Assembly (NCBI GenBank): GCA_004335835.1
Contig: RWJK01001431.1
Span: 1 to 64,000, forward strand
Reading direction: 5' to 3'
Source of the DNA: Scenedesmus sp. ARA3
Lineage: Eukaryota; Chlorophyta; Chlorophyceae; Sphaeropleales; Scenedesmaceae
Length of the DNA stretch: 64,000 bases
Each line of letters starts with the position of its first letter. The stretch's first letter is position 1. Below the pieces are notes generated by a model. The model was not told the DNA's origin and made no database searches. It saw only the letters and a list, made by a program, of their open reading frames with translations. Below, piece after piece: positions 11,571 through 23,264 of this stretch. A program made the translations under genes and the position numbers.

Positions 11571-12512
11571 CAGCATGATTGTGAAGTCACAAACCAACAG
11601 GTGTATGACAGCGAACGCGCGCTGCTGTCGCCACTAGAGGCGCCGATTGCTGTCATAGTTTGATGCCCACAGCTGAATTGGATCGTTGGCATGTGTTTTT
11701 TTTCGAACATGCAGACAGTCTGGCTGTGCACAGCTGTTGTAGTCGCGATGTATTGTAAAGGTGACCACAGGTGCTTATGCTGATTGTTGATGGCCGCCAT
11801 TGCCGCGATAAACAGCACATTTTCTCGTTCGAGTTGAACTTGCAAGTGTAATCACCTTTTGGTTACCCAACAATGGCTGTGCACAAGCAGAGTGCATTTC
11901 CAGTAGCCAGAACCTGGAAGGAGCAAACAGTGCCTGCAGTACATCAGGTCACCACATGGATGCATACTTCCATGCAGCATGTTTTTTGGATCGGGTACAC
12001 AGCAACAAAAACTGCATCTAGAGCCTTATAGACTTTATAGATTTAAGCTTTTACCACTGCCAACAGCAATGTCGTTGCCCCAATCATGTGACTGAACCTC
12101 CAAGGTTCGGTCAGCACATGACACCGACAGGACAAGACAGTAGTCGTCATCGCCATCAGGGACATGCCTGGCGCTGCGTTGTGAAGCTTCAGATCAATTT
12201 TCTACATCTCTTCATCACGCTGAACTATATTTAAGTGTTGCTCCGGTCGCTGTGGCATCACAGACAAGCCTTCCTGCCGTGTGCACCATTTGTGATCTGA
12301 TGCCGACTCAGCCGCCAAGTCAACGGCACAATTGGTGAGCGCTTTGATCTCTTTATCATACAACCTTTTTGGCCGCCACGTGTTGAACTGGTGCTGCTAT
12401 TGCTCAAACAGTCGACGCTTGCACAGCTCGAGCTCTGCCAGGGCCTTTTCACATTCATCACGTGCTGGTGCATCCGGCCAGCTTCGTCGCCCTGAAAGCC
12501 ATCCTCTGCGCC
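11571..12512. other. Intergenic stretch
   Basis: No credible coding sequence seen. It holds AT-richer sequence than its surroundings, a TATATTTA-like motif at about 12227 and the presumed leader of the LRR gene. The frame upstream of the next ATG is open back to a stop at 12384. Confidence 0.5.
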
Positions 12513-14659
12513 ATGACTTCTTCTGCAGGCGTCACGCCTGCTTCTCATCAGAGCAACATGCAGGGTGGCCACGCAGGGCAGTGCAGCACTGCACAAGGAC
12601 AGCAGCACATTCCTTTGCTGCAGTGTGACCAGCTGCAGGCAGCGTTGTTGGGCAACAGATCTATCAGCCATGACCAGGATGTGCTGCTGAGGCTGCTGCA
12701 GTCCTGCAAGCAGCTGCGCGCACAGGTGAAATGCCGCTGCGCAGGGCAGATGACAGCAGCACTGCGCACGAACAGCGTAGATCACGCTGTAGCTTTTGCC
12801 AGCTGGCTGCAGCAGCATGCACGCCTCCTGCAAGCGCTGCAGCTGCAGCCTTTGGAAGAGTTTGACCAGCATGATGACTGGCTTTTTGAGCCAGCAGTGA
12901 TAGCGCTTTCAGGGGCCCTGGACCAGCAGCAGCAGCTGCAGGGCCTGCGGCGGTTCACGCTGAACAGCAACTACTGGGCAGCTGGCTATTCAGGCATCTT
13001 GCTGCAGCTGCCAACAAGCCTGCACATGCTAGACCTGTCAGGCGGCCCTGGATGGATGCCTGAGCCAGAATACCAGCACGTGCTGTCGCCAATCACGCGA
13101 TTACAGCAGCTGACAGAGCTGCGTGTAGGCATCGTGCGCCCATCGCACCTGCTAGCTGTGCAGCTGCCGCCTCTGCTGCAGCAGCTGGACGTGACAGTGG
13201 AGCTTGCAGGCAAGCACACAGCTCTGCTGGAGTTGGCAGGCTGGCTGCGGCAGCATGGCCGCATTGTGGGGCACCTTGGACTGGTCAACCTGCTGTCCCA
13301 GGCTTCAAGGTTTTCTGATGATCTCACCCAGGACACGAAGCTCTGGAATGACGCAATAGCAGCTGCAGGAGAAGCGCTCACGGCTGCAGAAGTGCCACTG
13401 GCAGCAGCACCAGCACCAGCAGCAAAAGCAGCAGCAGCAGAGATGGCAGGCTCACACACAGCAAGAACAGCCACAGCAGCGGCAGCAGCAGCGCCGCGCA
13501 GCGTTGGCACAGCACCACGCAGCAGCGGCAAGCTGCAGCTGCAGTCGCTGGGCTGCAGCTGGAGACACAGGTACCCCGAAGAGCATCCTTCAGCATTACC
13601 ACTACCAAGTTGCTTCCTGCGGCATCTGCCAGCGGCCACCCTCACGCAGCTGGTGTGTGCTATGGACTTCAGCGCGCCGCAGCACCTGGCTGCGCTGTGC
13701 AGCCTGACAGCGCTGCGCAGCTGGGAGGTGCTGCCACAGCAGCGGGGTGGGCCCGTGCTCACCCACTGCAGCAGCACCGTGCTGCGCCCCATGTCAGTGC
13801 TGCAGCAGCTGACAGCATTGAAATTTGACCGCGTTAGAAGTGGGCAGTTCGTGTATCTGCAGCTGCCGCAGCTGCAGCGGCTGGTAGTCGACATCAAGAG
13901 AGCTGCTGGTCTGTACAGTGCAAGGCAACGGCAGCAGCAGCAGAAGCTAGGGGAGCCTGTGCAAGCAGCAGCTGAGCAGCTGCAGCTGCAGCTGGCACAC
14001 TTGACGTTACTCACATACCTCGAGTGCAGCGGCAATGAGATGCTGCCTTCAGATGAGCTCCCGGCCAGCCTGCGTGCATTAAAGTGGAGCTGCAACCGCG
14101 ACCACAGCATTGAAGAAGTCGCTGTCAGCGTGCAGCCGCTGCTGCAGCTCTGCCGGCTGCAGCAGCTAGACCTGAGCTTCCCCACCTCACAGCCAGCAGT
14201 AGAGGAGCTGCAGCAGCTGGGGAGCCTGCAGCAGCTGACAGCTGTCAGCATCGCAGCGCACTTGAGGGGCACCATTAGAGGCCTGGAGGGGGCGTGGGCG
14301 GTGCTGCCGCTGACACGGTTGGAGTTGGTCACTCACACACGCAGTGTGGACGACGAACCTTACACGCTGCTGCCAGCAGCAGCACTGCACGCGCTCAGTG
14401 GCTTGACGCGTCTGGAAGCTCTTACCCTGGGACATGACTTGTTTGACGATCGCACGGCAGACTTTGCTGAGCCTTTTTATGGAGACTGCGGCCTAGTTGA
14501 GGCAACCTTTGCTCAGCTGGAAGCAGCGCTGCAGCCCCTGACAGCACTGCAACAGCTGGAGATGCATAATCTGGGCTTGCGGGGGGACGTGCCATCAGAA
14601 CAGCACATAGCGGCAAATCCTGCAGCAGCAGATCAGGCTGCTGGTGGTGGGGTGCCACT

Positions 14660-14691
<32 letters not shown>

Positions 14692-15092
14692 CTGAGGAAG
14701 AAGACGCAGATGGGTCAAGTGACTCATCTTACACGTCAGATGAGTGTGACTCATCTGATGAGTCAGACTCATCGGATGAGTCAGACTTGTCTCGTGAGGA
14801 GGGCCGCGGTATGTTCTGGGAGTGGCTGCAGTCGCAGCCAGAACCCTACCACAGCGCTGCTGGCGTGCTGGCGCTGTCATCAGCCGTGTGCAGCCTACCC
14901 CGTTTGCAGAAGCTGCAGCTGCAGCTGCCCGTGAGCCTGCAGCCAGGGGAGCAGCAGCCAGCGGAGCTGATGCAGCGGCTGAAGCAGCAGCGGCAGCACT
15001 GCCGCTTGCGCAAGATGGAGTGTTCCTTGGCTGCCTGTGAACAGTCATGTGGGCGTGGGCATCTGCTGAAAGTGTTCCTTGGCTGCCTGTGA
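12513..15092 (+). CDS. Leucine-rich-repeat-type protein (single exon)
   Basis: An uninterrupted 859-codon frame from ATG 12513 (MTSSAGVTPASHQ); the same frame is open to 12387 but without an earlier ATG. After an N-terminal helical stretch the sequence shows degenerate leucine-rich units such as LQQLTELRVG, LQQLTALKFD and LQQLEMHNLGL, typical of the large plant/algal LRR and F-box-like LRR families; I do not see a clear F-box. Near codons 290-325 there is an Ala/Lys-rich insertion. Near codons 710-770 there is a Gln run followed by a Ser/Asp/Glu tract with repeated SDESD units, then a final LRR-like segment. LRR proteins usually act as protein-binding scaffolds; the partner cannot be told from sequence. 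The last codons were altered by a 52-bp tandem duplication. Intron-less structure contrasts with its neighbours. Confidence 0.65.
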
Positions 15093-15124
15093 ACAGTCAT
15101 GTGGGCGTGGGCATCTGCTGAAAG
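15021..15124 (+). repeat. 52-bp perfect tandem duplication at the LRR gene 3' end
   Basis: TGTTCCTTGGCTGCCTGTGA and the following 32 bases occur twice in succession (about 15021-15072 and 15073-15124). The period is not a multiple of three, so the second copy is read in another frame and supplies the present stop codon. Confidence 0.9.
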
Positions 15125-15195
15125 TGTCGGGCGGCATGCATGCCTGAGCTTGTGCTGCCTTGCATCACCTTGTGCATGGACCGCAGAAGCGGGTC

Positions 15196-15200
15196 TGTAA
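15196..15200 (+). terminator. Candidate TGTAA polyadenylation signal (LRR gene)
   Basis: TGTAA about 105 bases after the LRR stop codon, a usual spacing for chlorophycean genes. Confidence 0.6.
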
Positions 15201-16773
15201 GATTTGAGGTGTGTGCAGGTGCTGGCCGTTTGCTGTCAGCATGCCGCGTGCACAAGCAGCTGCATGTTGCTCTTTGTTAGGCTGCAGCACGATGGTAGCA
15301 GACTCAATCAGTGCTCAGCGAGCAGTGAGCAGGCACCATACAGGAGGCTGTGATGGAACTTGGCTGTGTAGGTGCGCTGCTGGCTTGCTGGGTCTGACCA
15401 GCAGCAGCAGCAGTTTGGGGCGAGCGGTTGAGGTGCTTGCGCTGAGTATGTAGCGGTGCTGTGGCAGCATATGATGCGTTGGTGCCATGTTGAGGGCTGT
15501 GGCAGCACGACATGTCGTGCGGGGTTCTGTTTGTGTGGCACATCTAGTTGAGGTGGGCACCAGGAAATTGCTGTTGTGCATGCAGAATGTTGTGCAAGGT
15601 GCACCACATGTGGGCTGACCTGAAGGACGTTTGGCAGGAGTGCCATTCACAGATGGTGACACAGACACCATCCGGGCTGCTAGCAGTAGAAGATGCTGGT
15701 GCTGGTGTCTGTGATGTACAGTAGCGTCGTTGAGCTTGTGCTGCTGGTGTTAATCTAGACCTGTATGTCTGGTCAATGCTGCAGCGTGTCGCGGCAATGC
15801 TGGTGTGCTCTGCATTCTGAGCAGGCATGATGGGAGAAGGGATCAGTCATCACCTTCAGTTGATGCTGCAGATTAGCTCAGGCAATCTGTGTTTTTCAAC
15901 ACCAGTGCTCACAGATGGCAGTGGAGCATCATGGTGTGCTGCTCTGGTTGCTTAAACCTCGCGCTCATGAGCTGATGAAACTGTTAACTACTGCAGCACC
16001 TTTCATGGAAGCGCCAGTGGCAGCACCATTTGCAAGTCAGAACAGCTCTCTTTGTTACAACCAGAACATTGCCGTGGCTCTGAAAACCAGCCAAAGCCCT
16101 CATGCAACAAAGCAGCAGACACGGTGCTGCATGTGATTCCACAAGCTGCACCAGCACCAGCTGCAGCTGTCAAACCTGTCAGGTGGACACCGGCTTGAGT
16201 ACTTCTTGCTGCCAAACATGCACAGCCATTCATGAGCTGCTACTTCAGCAGCTTGGTGTGTGGCATGCGGCAGTTCTTGATAAGCTGACCCCCCAAGTGC
16301 AGCTGCCGCCGCGCCTTCCAGATGCACAACTCAAAACTGACTTGTGCACAAGCAGCAGGCAGCTTGCCAAAGCACGAAACAACTGGCCACCACGACACAC
16401 GTGTGAGAAGGAAAAAGGTACATCATACACAACTTGCTTGCAGGAACATTTGTGTGCGGGGCGGCGCACGCTGCAGTGCTTGGCAGCACTTCCAAAGCAT
16501 ACATTGCATGGATTGGAGTTCGAACCCCACTCTGTCAGTGGGCCAGGCAAAAAAGCCAGCTGCAGCAATCAATGCCAGCCAACCGAGGAGCAGCAAAGGT
16601 CCACACCAAAAGCATACCACCACATCCATGCTTGCTCTGCTCACACGGTCAGCACGGCATCTCTGCTGAGCAAGCTCTACACCAATCAATCAGCAGTGCA
16701 GCGGCAGTCACGTCCGTACTGCCAACAAATCAAGCACGCTGGCCTTGCGGCCAGCAGCAAACAGTCAGGCAGC
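15201..16773. other. Convergent intergenic region
   Basis: No supportable gene. It separates the 3' ends of the LRR gene (+) and the secreted protein gene (-) and should contain the long 3' UTR of the latter. A TTACA (TGTAA on the minus strand) lies at 16055-16059. Short frames here, such as one from ATG 15915, have no recognisable features. Confidence 0.5.
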
Positions 16774-18748
16774 TTACATGAACATGCGGCGGCCGCCGTT
16801 GAACAGGCCGCGGAACCAGCCGCTGCCGCTGCCGCTGCTGGCGGCCTTGCTGCTGCTGCTGCTGCTGGCGCTGTCAGCGCCCTTGCCGAAGCGGATGGTG
16901 ATACGGGTGGTGTCACCGCTGCTGCTGGTGGCAGCAGCAGCAGTACCAGAGCTGGCACCAGCGCTGGCTGATCCGCTGGCTGATCCGCTGCTGACGGCAT
17001 CGCTTACTGCCTTGATCAGGCCCTGCATGGTGATGTCCTGCTCAGGGTGGGCACCATTTGCTGCATTTGCATCGTATGCAGCCTTAGTAATGGCGTTGGA
17101 CACTGGCACATATGTGGCCTGGCTCTTCGCCTCAGTCACCTTCTCTGCCACGTTTGTGGAGTACTTGAACATCTCACGGCCGTTGTCCACCATCGTGGAA
17201 ACAGCCTGGCCGTAGGTGGTGTTCGCCAGGTTGGTCTGCTTGGCTGCGAGAGCGGCCAGGGCGTTGTAGAAGGACACGGTCTCCATGTCGGACGCAGTCT
17301 TGTTGTTGAACTGGCACCACGTGCCCAGCGTGGGGATCCAGTTAATTCCGGCCTTACCCATCGCGGTGTACTTGTTGTACAACGTGGGCACGAAGAACTG
17401 CAGGTTGGAAAACTCCTCGATGGCGTGGCGGGTAATAGCGTTAATGCTATCCTGCCAGTCCGGGCTGTCCTTCTGCTTGGCCAGCAGCGGTGCGGTGAGC
17501 ACCTCGTTCATGCCTGCTGCCATCAGGTAACCGTCGGTGGGGTTGCGCTCGTCGTAGCCCTTGGATGGGATGCCTGCAACGACCTCGATGTCCACCACCA
17601 TGCCCTCGGGCGTGTCGTTGAACTCGATGATCATGGTCCAGGTCTGCGGGGCAGGGCAGGGTTCAGCGGCACGGCAGGGGGTTTTGTCAGAAGGATTGGC
17701 AGGGTTTCGCAAGCAAGGTTCAGGGACCAGGGTGGTGTGCGGCACAGCTGACTGTAGTGTACAGCAGACTGCGGCAGAGTGGCTAGGTGCAGGCAGGGTG
17801 CACTGAGGCTGAGATGCTGAGCGGTGAATCACACCACCCCGACCAAAGGGTGACTCATCCACAACAGCAAGCAGGGTACTGCTGCCAGCAAGCCGTAAGC
17901 AACACATACCCTCAATGCCTCTGCCACCACATTCAACAACCCTGCCCACCTAGGCATGCAAACCATCAGCCCATTATGCAGGAGGCAGCCCGCCGCAGCT
18001 TGCCGCTCCCCCTCCCCCCTCAAATCAACAACGCCGATCAAGCTGGCAAACCATCAGCACGCCGATCAAGCTGGCAAACCATCAGCACGCCGATCAAGCT
18101 GGCAAACCATCAGCACGCCGGTCAAGCTGGCAAACCATCAGCGCGCCAGCCAGCTAGCCACCACCCCCCACCCCACTCACCGGCAGGCCCAGCAGCGGCA
18201 TGGTGATCACGTAGCGGTTGCGCGCCAGGTTCATGATGGAGTCGGCCACGTAGAACCAGCCGTTGGTCTCGTAGTGGCGGCTGCCCTTGAAGCCCTCAGG
18301 GTTCCTGCAGGGCGGCAGACAGGGTTGCAGCAGCAGCAGGGCAACATTGGATGTGTGGAGCTCACCCTGATTGCTGCGGGTGGGCCTGGTCTGCCTCAAC
18401 ACGGATGGGCTGAGTCTGGCACTGATGCAGATGTGGAGCCACAGGCGCCGCACAGCAAGCTGCTTACAGCAAATGCACCAGGGCTAGCACAGGCCTGGCG
18501 CGGAGAACCTTCCGCACATTGGCATGTCTGCAGCAAAGCAGCAGCAGGCCCCCTGCCAGTGTTCCAGGCTGTCGGCTCACCTGTAGCGCTCGTGGATGAG
18601 TGTGTAGAGGGGAGGGCCCTTCTGGATGATGGGCACTGCGGGGCCCAGGGACCAGGCAGCCTCCACGTGGTCGAGAGGGTGCCACAGGTGGTAGTAGTAG
18701 TATTTCTGTGGCCGGAGGGAGGCAGGATAGGGCAGAGAGCAGAAGGCA

Positions 18749-18806
<58 letters not shown>

Positions 18807-18969
18807 NNNNNNNNNNNNNNNNNNNNNNNNNNNNNNNNNNNNNNNNNNNNNNNNNNNNNNNNNNNNNNNNNNNNNNNNNNNNNNNNNNNNNNNNNNNNNN
18901 NNNNNNNNNNNNNNNNNNNNNNNNNNNNNNNNNNNNNNNNNNNNNNNNNNNNNNNNNNNNNNNNNNNNN

Positions 18970-19027
<58 letters not shown>

Positions 19028-19779
19028 CAAAGGCGCACTCACGTTGCCCTGGAACTCGACCACTGGCGGCATGAGGCCCAGCACGTGCGTGGTGATGAAC
19101 CAGGTGGCCATGGTGGAGGTCATGTTGGCCTGCGGGCGCAGCGTGATGGAGCGGTGTGCGGCACCGGACTTGTCTGTCCAGCCCTTGACAACGGCGTCCT
19201 TGCCGGGGCACCACATGTGCCAGTTCAGGGGAGGAGGCGCGATTGAGTTGGTGCACTCGAGGTCGACCTGCAGGGCAGGGCAGCAGGGCAGCAGTGCAGC
19301 AGAGCAGCAGGACAGCAGGGCAGCCAGGAAGGATTAGAGACGATGTCGGAAATGCAGTGGTTTGTATTGAAATAGCAATAGGCAACGTGTTTATTCGTTG
19401 TGGTAAGGCAACGCTGCGTGATTTCTCGTTGATGGCGTCGTAGGTGTGTAGCGCGGCAAAGTGCGGCAAAGCGCGGCAAACCGACTTGCACGTCCGCATT
19501 CGCTGCTAGCATACACAATTGATATCATTCCGTGATACTCACCACTTTCTTCTCTGTTGCGGGATCGTTCTTGTGCGCTGTGTAGGTGCCGGTCAACATT
19601 TGCTCTGTCAAGTCGAACGTAGCAGCCATTGCATTGTCGATGACCAGCTGATTGCCGAAAACCAGCGAGTTTTCCGCCCTTTTGCGGCCAGTGTACGTAG
19701 TCATGCCATTATCGCCCAGCGTGGCAAACGCGGAGCCTACCAGCAGGCAGGCTGCCACGGCAAACACGGCAGCCTTCAT
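16774..19779 (-). CDS. Secreted protein, possible DAPG-hydrolase (PhlG)-like fold
   Basis: Five exons (minus): 19543-19779, 19043-19267, 18581-18705, 18181-18304, 16774-17643; 526 codons with consistent phases. The chosen ATG gives a clear signal peptide (MKAAVFAVAACLLVGSAFA). The body has metal-site-looking clusters: WFITTHVLGLMPP, then KYYYYHLWHPLDHVEA, RHYETNGWFYVAD and WTMIIEFNDTPEGM. The pattern of His/Glu clusters around a Tyr-rich strand reminds me of the DAPG hydrolase PhlG domain, a zinc-dependent C-C hydrolase family, but I cannot confirm this without a profile search. A helical region follows (TLGTWCQFNNKTASDME), then a Ser/Ala-rich linker and a basic tail ending GGRRMFM. Intron 2 holds a (CAG)n run with an assembly gap; intron 4 holds a 28-bp minisatellite. 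A TATA-like box and a spliced leader lie upstream. Confidence 0.7.
18033..18146. repeat. 28-bp minisatellite, four copies
   Basis: GCCGATCAAGCTGGCAAACC plus eight more bases repeats four times in the intron between exons 18181-18304 and 16774-17643, with the last copy slightly diverged. Confidence 0.9.
18749..19025. repeat. Long (CAG)n tract interrupted by an assembly gap
   Basis: At least 18 CAG units on each side of 163 Ns (18807-18969), inside an intron of the minus-strand secreted-protein gene, where the sense strand reads CTG. The gap probably marks an unresolved longer triplet expansion. Confidence 0.85.
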
Positions 19780-20180
19780 GGTGAAGCAATATGCCCCAGC
19801 CACTCCTGCAAAGCACAACAGTCAGGATCAGTTCATATGTGGGTGAGCGCGTCAGCATGCACGCCACCTTGCAGCAGCTCAATTGGATCCGCCATATTTC
19901 TGGGTGCAACAAGCCACGCATTTCAAAGCAGAAAATTAGAAGCGTGCAAAGCATGAAAGGATAGACGGAGCAGAATCAAGCTGTAACGAGGTCCTGCGTG
20001 CTGACCGCGCTGTCCTCGTGCTCACCTTGTTGATGTCCAAAGAACTTGATGTCCTCTGCAATGTCCTTCTGAGCTTCCACTGTGCCAAACTTAAGAGCTC
20101 TGAGGCAGCTGTCGAACCACATATAGTCTTGCAAGCCGGGTGCTTGGCAGCCGAGTGTTACTTACAGACATGACGTTCAT
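19780..20180 (-). other. Probable spliced 5' leader with upstream ATGs
   Basis: On the minus strand a CAAG/GTGAGCACG donor at about 20042 and a TTTGCAG acceptor ending near 19806 bracket an intron. Upstream ATGs at 20180 and 20171 start short frames. Depending on the splicing chosen, they end just before or at the main ATG, or read in frame into it to add about 45 residues ahead of the signal peptide. The strong signal peptide favours starting at 19779. Confidence 0.45.
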
Positions 20181-20230
20181 GGCGACGGTGCGTGAACAAA
20201 CACCAAGCATCAAATTGGAGTTGAAACCTG

Positions 20231-20238
20231 TTTATATA
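20231..20238 (-). promoter_or_regulatory. TATA-like box of the secreted-protein gene
   Basis: TATATAAA on the minus strand, about 50 bases upstream of a leader containing ATGAACGTCATG (20180) and GT donors at 20165 and 20042. The leader appears spliced to the acceptor just upstream of the main ATG at 19779. Confidence 0.5.
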
Positions 20239-21753
20239 CTTTTGACAGGATCCACGTGCAGAGCGAAGGCTGCATGCCGAAAGATCACTATTGCGCGCAA
20301 TTGGCGCGGCGCCAACTGAAAGTTGCTCAAGCGCTGAACTGCCGTCGTAGTTGTCTAACGATGTATTAGGCAGATTAACGTTAGATTTCAGAGCCTTCCA
20401 TAGAAAGGCAGCCATCTTCAGATGGGCGATGACGTCTCACGTCTTACGTGGCAGGCTGGGTACACTGGTAGCAGGCAGTGGCTATGGCTGTAGTCAGGTA
20501 CATGCATGCCCATACACACTTCACTTACTGCTGCATTTCAGACCGTCGCGTTTAACACGTATCTGGCACACTTGCATTGTCGCACGCAACATGACGCAGC
20601 AACACAGCTGACACAACTTGGCAGCTTCTTGGACAGTTGTTCACTGCCTACTTACATGGCACACCAGACAGTAGCTTGCACTCACAGCTGCATGTATGTG
20701 CTACACAAGGGTGCATACGATGCACATCTATTTGCAAGCGAGCTCGTATGGCGACCGCACTGATGCAGGCTGAGTGTGGCCTGTGCAGTGCACATAACAC
20801 ATGAACCAATGCCATAACACAAGCCGGGAACATGCACACTGCCAAAGCGCCTGCAAGGTGGCAAATGACATGCAGCAGTACAAAACTGAACACAAGCAAA
20901 GTGACGCCGTTCTTGCAAAACACCAGTATGCATGTACCATAACGGATCAATCGTGGCTGCTGCAGCACACATGCAAAGTCCCAAAAACCTGTGCTGGCAC
21001 TGCAGCAGCTGGCGGGAATTGCTGATGGAAACTGATAAGCCTTTATGCATCTCAATCAAGTGTCTCAACAGGCACATTAAACCCAATGCCACGCAGTTGG
21101 CAGCCACAGCGGCAAAACAGGGCTGGCAATGCTGGCCTGACATGAGCTGGCAGCCTCGCATGAAGCTGCACGGGCAGCTGTCACATGCTCTGCAGTAAAC
21201 AAGCCATCCTACGACGGCACGGCAAACACACAAAAAAAAACACAGCTGCTGCAGCTAACAATCAGCGGTTCAAGACCCAGCTGGACCCTTCTCATGCGGC
21301 GTGGGCAGGACTTGCCTTCCAGTCCCAAAACTCTGGCACATGCAGTCCGCCAGCTACGCGTGACAGCTGCCTTTTTCCCACGCAGTGAGGAGCAACATGC
21401 ACAACACATGGAACAGGGTTGTTCGGAAGCACCCACTGTGGCTCACTGCCAAAAAATCTGAACGCTAGACAACACGAACAAAGCGGTGGCACTCTGCTGA
21501 ATGCGTGCCGCCGCAACTGCAAACACACGAAGGATATGATGGTGCCGATGACTGCAGCGTCACGCACAGCAATTACTGCAGGATAAGATGATGTTCATGC
21601 TGTTGACGAGCTCCTGCTGCTGTTACAACAGCAATAGTCAGCTGCGGCACGCCCTGTTTCTGCTGCTGCTGCTGCTGCTGCAACAGCAGAACGAGCTTGC
21701 TGTTATATGCTGCTGCTGCTGCTGCTGCTGCTACTACACCCAAGCTGCTGCTG
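20239..21753. other. Intergenic stretch
   Basis: Nothing coding seen. It contains the upstream region of the secreted-protein gene and the 3' UTR of the peptidyl-tRNA hydrolase gene, with TTACA (TGTAA on minus) at 21623-21627 and a few CTG runs. Confidence 0.5.
21623..21627 (-). terminator. Candidate TGTAA polyadenylation signal (peptidyl-tRNA hydrolase gene)
   Basis: TGTAA on the minus strand about 130 bases beyond the stop codon at 21754. Confidence 0.6.
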
Positions 21754-21858
21754 CTACAGCAGCACCAGGCCTGCTGTGATGCTGCCCACCACCTCTGCTG
21801 GTGCTGGCCCAATTGCCAGTATGCTGCGCGTGCGGGGGCACTCGGGGTTGCCTGGGAC

Positions 21859-21892
<34 letters not shown>

Positions 21893-22060
21893 GACCAGCA
21901 GCACGTCGGACTCAACAGTCTGTAAGCGCAAGTGCAAGAACCTGTACCTCGCAGATTGTATACATGTAACCACAAGGCTGCTGCTTGTGCACAACACCCT
22001 GCTGCTGCTGCATGCTAGATTTTCAGCTGTGATTTTGCTGCTGTCCTCTAGTGTCCCCCG

Positions 22061-22094
<34 letters not shown>

Positions 22095-22218
22095 GCACCT
22101 GTGGGCTCCGCTATGCTGTGGCAGGGCAGGCCAGCTGCCCGCGCCTTGTCAGCCACTGCCATCAGCGCCGCCTCGTTGTCTGCACGCAGCACCAGCTTGG
22201 GGCCCTTGGCCAGCTCCT

Positions 22219-22271
<53 letters not shown>

Positions 22272-23264
22272 CATGGAACAACCGCTGAAGTGCACACGCA
22301 GTCCAGTCAAGCTTCAGCTGCATTGCACTGCGTTAGCGGCAGGCGACTTTTGATGCAGCGCAGCAGCAGCAGCAGCCGCTCACCCACTGCATCAGCGCCG
22401 GGTGCCGCGCCTTGTACACCTTTTTAAACAGCGCCAGCGCTGCATGCGCCGTCATGACCGCCAGCTTCTGCTTGTGCCAGCCCAGGTCACGCCGCACCAC
22501 AAACACCATGCGCAGCCTGACGAGGAGGAGCATTCAGGGGAGTGCAGATGAGAGGCAGAGTAAAGGGCAGATAGTAGGGCAGGGTGTAGGCCAGGGCATC
22601 GTCATGGGGCAGCAGGTCAGGGTGGTAAGCGCATTGTAGGTATGCAGCAGCTACGCCGACGCTGCTGATGGTGCTTGAAGTGCATGTGGCGCCTACTGTG
22701 CAGCTGCAGTGCGTATAAGGCTGGCTAGGGGTGATGGTGCAGGTGGCAGATGCACATTTGCACAGCACACTGCAGCTTGGAAGCAATGCCACAGCACGAA
22801 TGACATACTGCACGAAAACATGCTTCTTTGGCAGCTGCCAACGAAGAGCGGCTGCCGCTGTTAAGATGCTGCTGGTCTGCTGGTTGCTGCTACTGTTGCT
22901 GCCAGCACACATGCCGATGCTGCTGCTGCTGCTGCTGCTGCTGCTGAGGAACTCACGTTGGATCGCCGCCCACTGCTACACTGGACACACTAGATAAACT
23001 ATCGCTTCTGCTTAGTGACCGGCCATTCAGCGATATCCGAGGCGTCGCTGGCAGGCTGTAGCCAACACTCTGTGCTGGACTTAAGCTGCCACCGGTGCCA
23101 CCGTCTGGCAGTGACTGCCGAAGCGCTGGCACATCGAGTTTTTCATGTTTCAATTGGCTTTCCAGCATCTTTCGTCGCATGAAGTACGCGCCGACTGCTG
23201 CTCCTGCCGCTGCTCCCACTGCGAACGAGGCAGCTGCAATCTGCCAGCCCGTCTCCCGCATCAT
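21754..23264 (-). CDS. Peptidyl-tRNA hydrolase 2 (PTH2/PTRH2-like), membrane-anchored
   Basis: Four exons (minus): 22957-23264, 22384-22516, 22099-22216, 21754-21851; 218 residues with exact phase joins. PTH2 enzymes cleave peptidyl-tRNA released by stalled ribosomes. The catalytic domain begins at RMVFVVRRDLGWHKQK, continues with VMTAHAALALFKK, KGPKLVLRADNEAAL and AAGLPCHSIAEP, and ends at the family-typical ILAIGPAPAEVV. N-terminally a hydrophobic Ala/Gly-rich helix (about residues 7-27, IAAASFAVGAAAGAAVGAYF) followed by basic residues resembles the outer-mitochondrial-membrane anchor of animal PTRH2. A ~50-residue Ser/Gly-rich linker follows. The loop that usually reads DAGRTQ is here AEPTGNPE, so an otherwise conserved Asp is replaced. 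Introns contain only CTG-type repeats on the sense strand, with no decoy exon ends seen. Confidence 0.85.

Noticed and set aside
14700..14800. Palindromic TGAGTCA/TGACTCA cluster as bZIP binding sites
   Set aside because: The motifs fall in the coding tract for repeated SDESD residues and are explained by codon repetition.
16510..16540. tRNA-like T-loop (GAGTTCGAACCCC)
   Set aside because: The flanking bases do not form a T-stem and there is no A-box or acceptor stem upstream.
16102..16971. 289-codon plus-strand frame
   Set aside because: It runs antisense through the end of the secreted-protein gene and begins with low-complexity sequence; considered a shadow.
18033..18146. CRISPR-like direct repeats
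   Set aside because: The 28-bp units abut without unique spacers and lie in an intron of a eukaryotic gene; it is a minisatellite.
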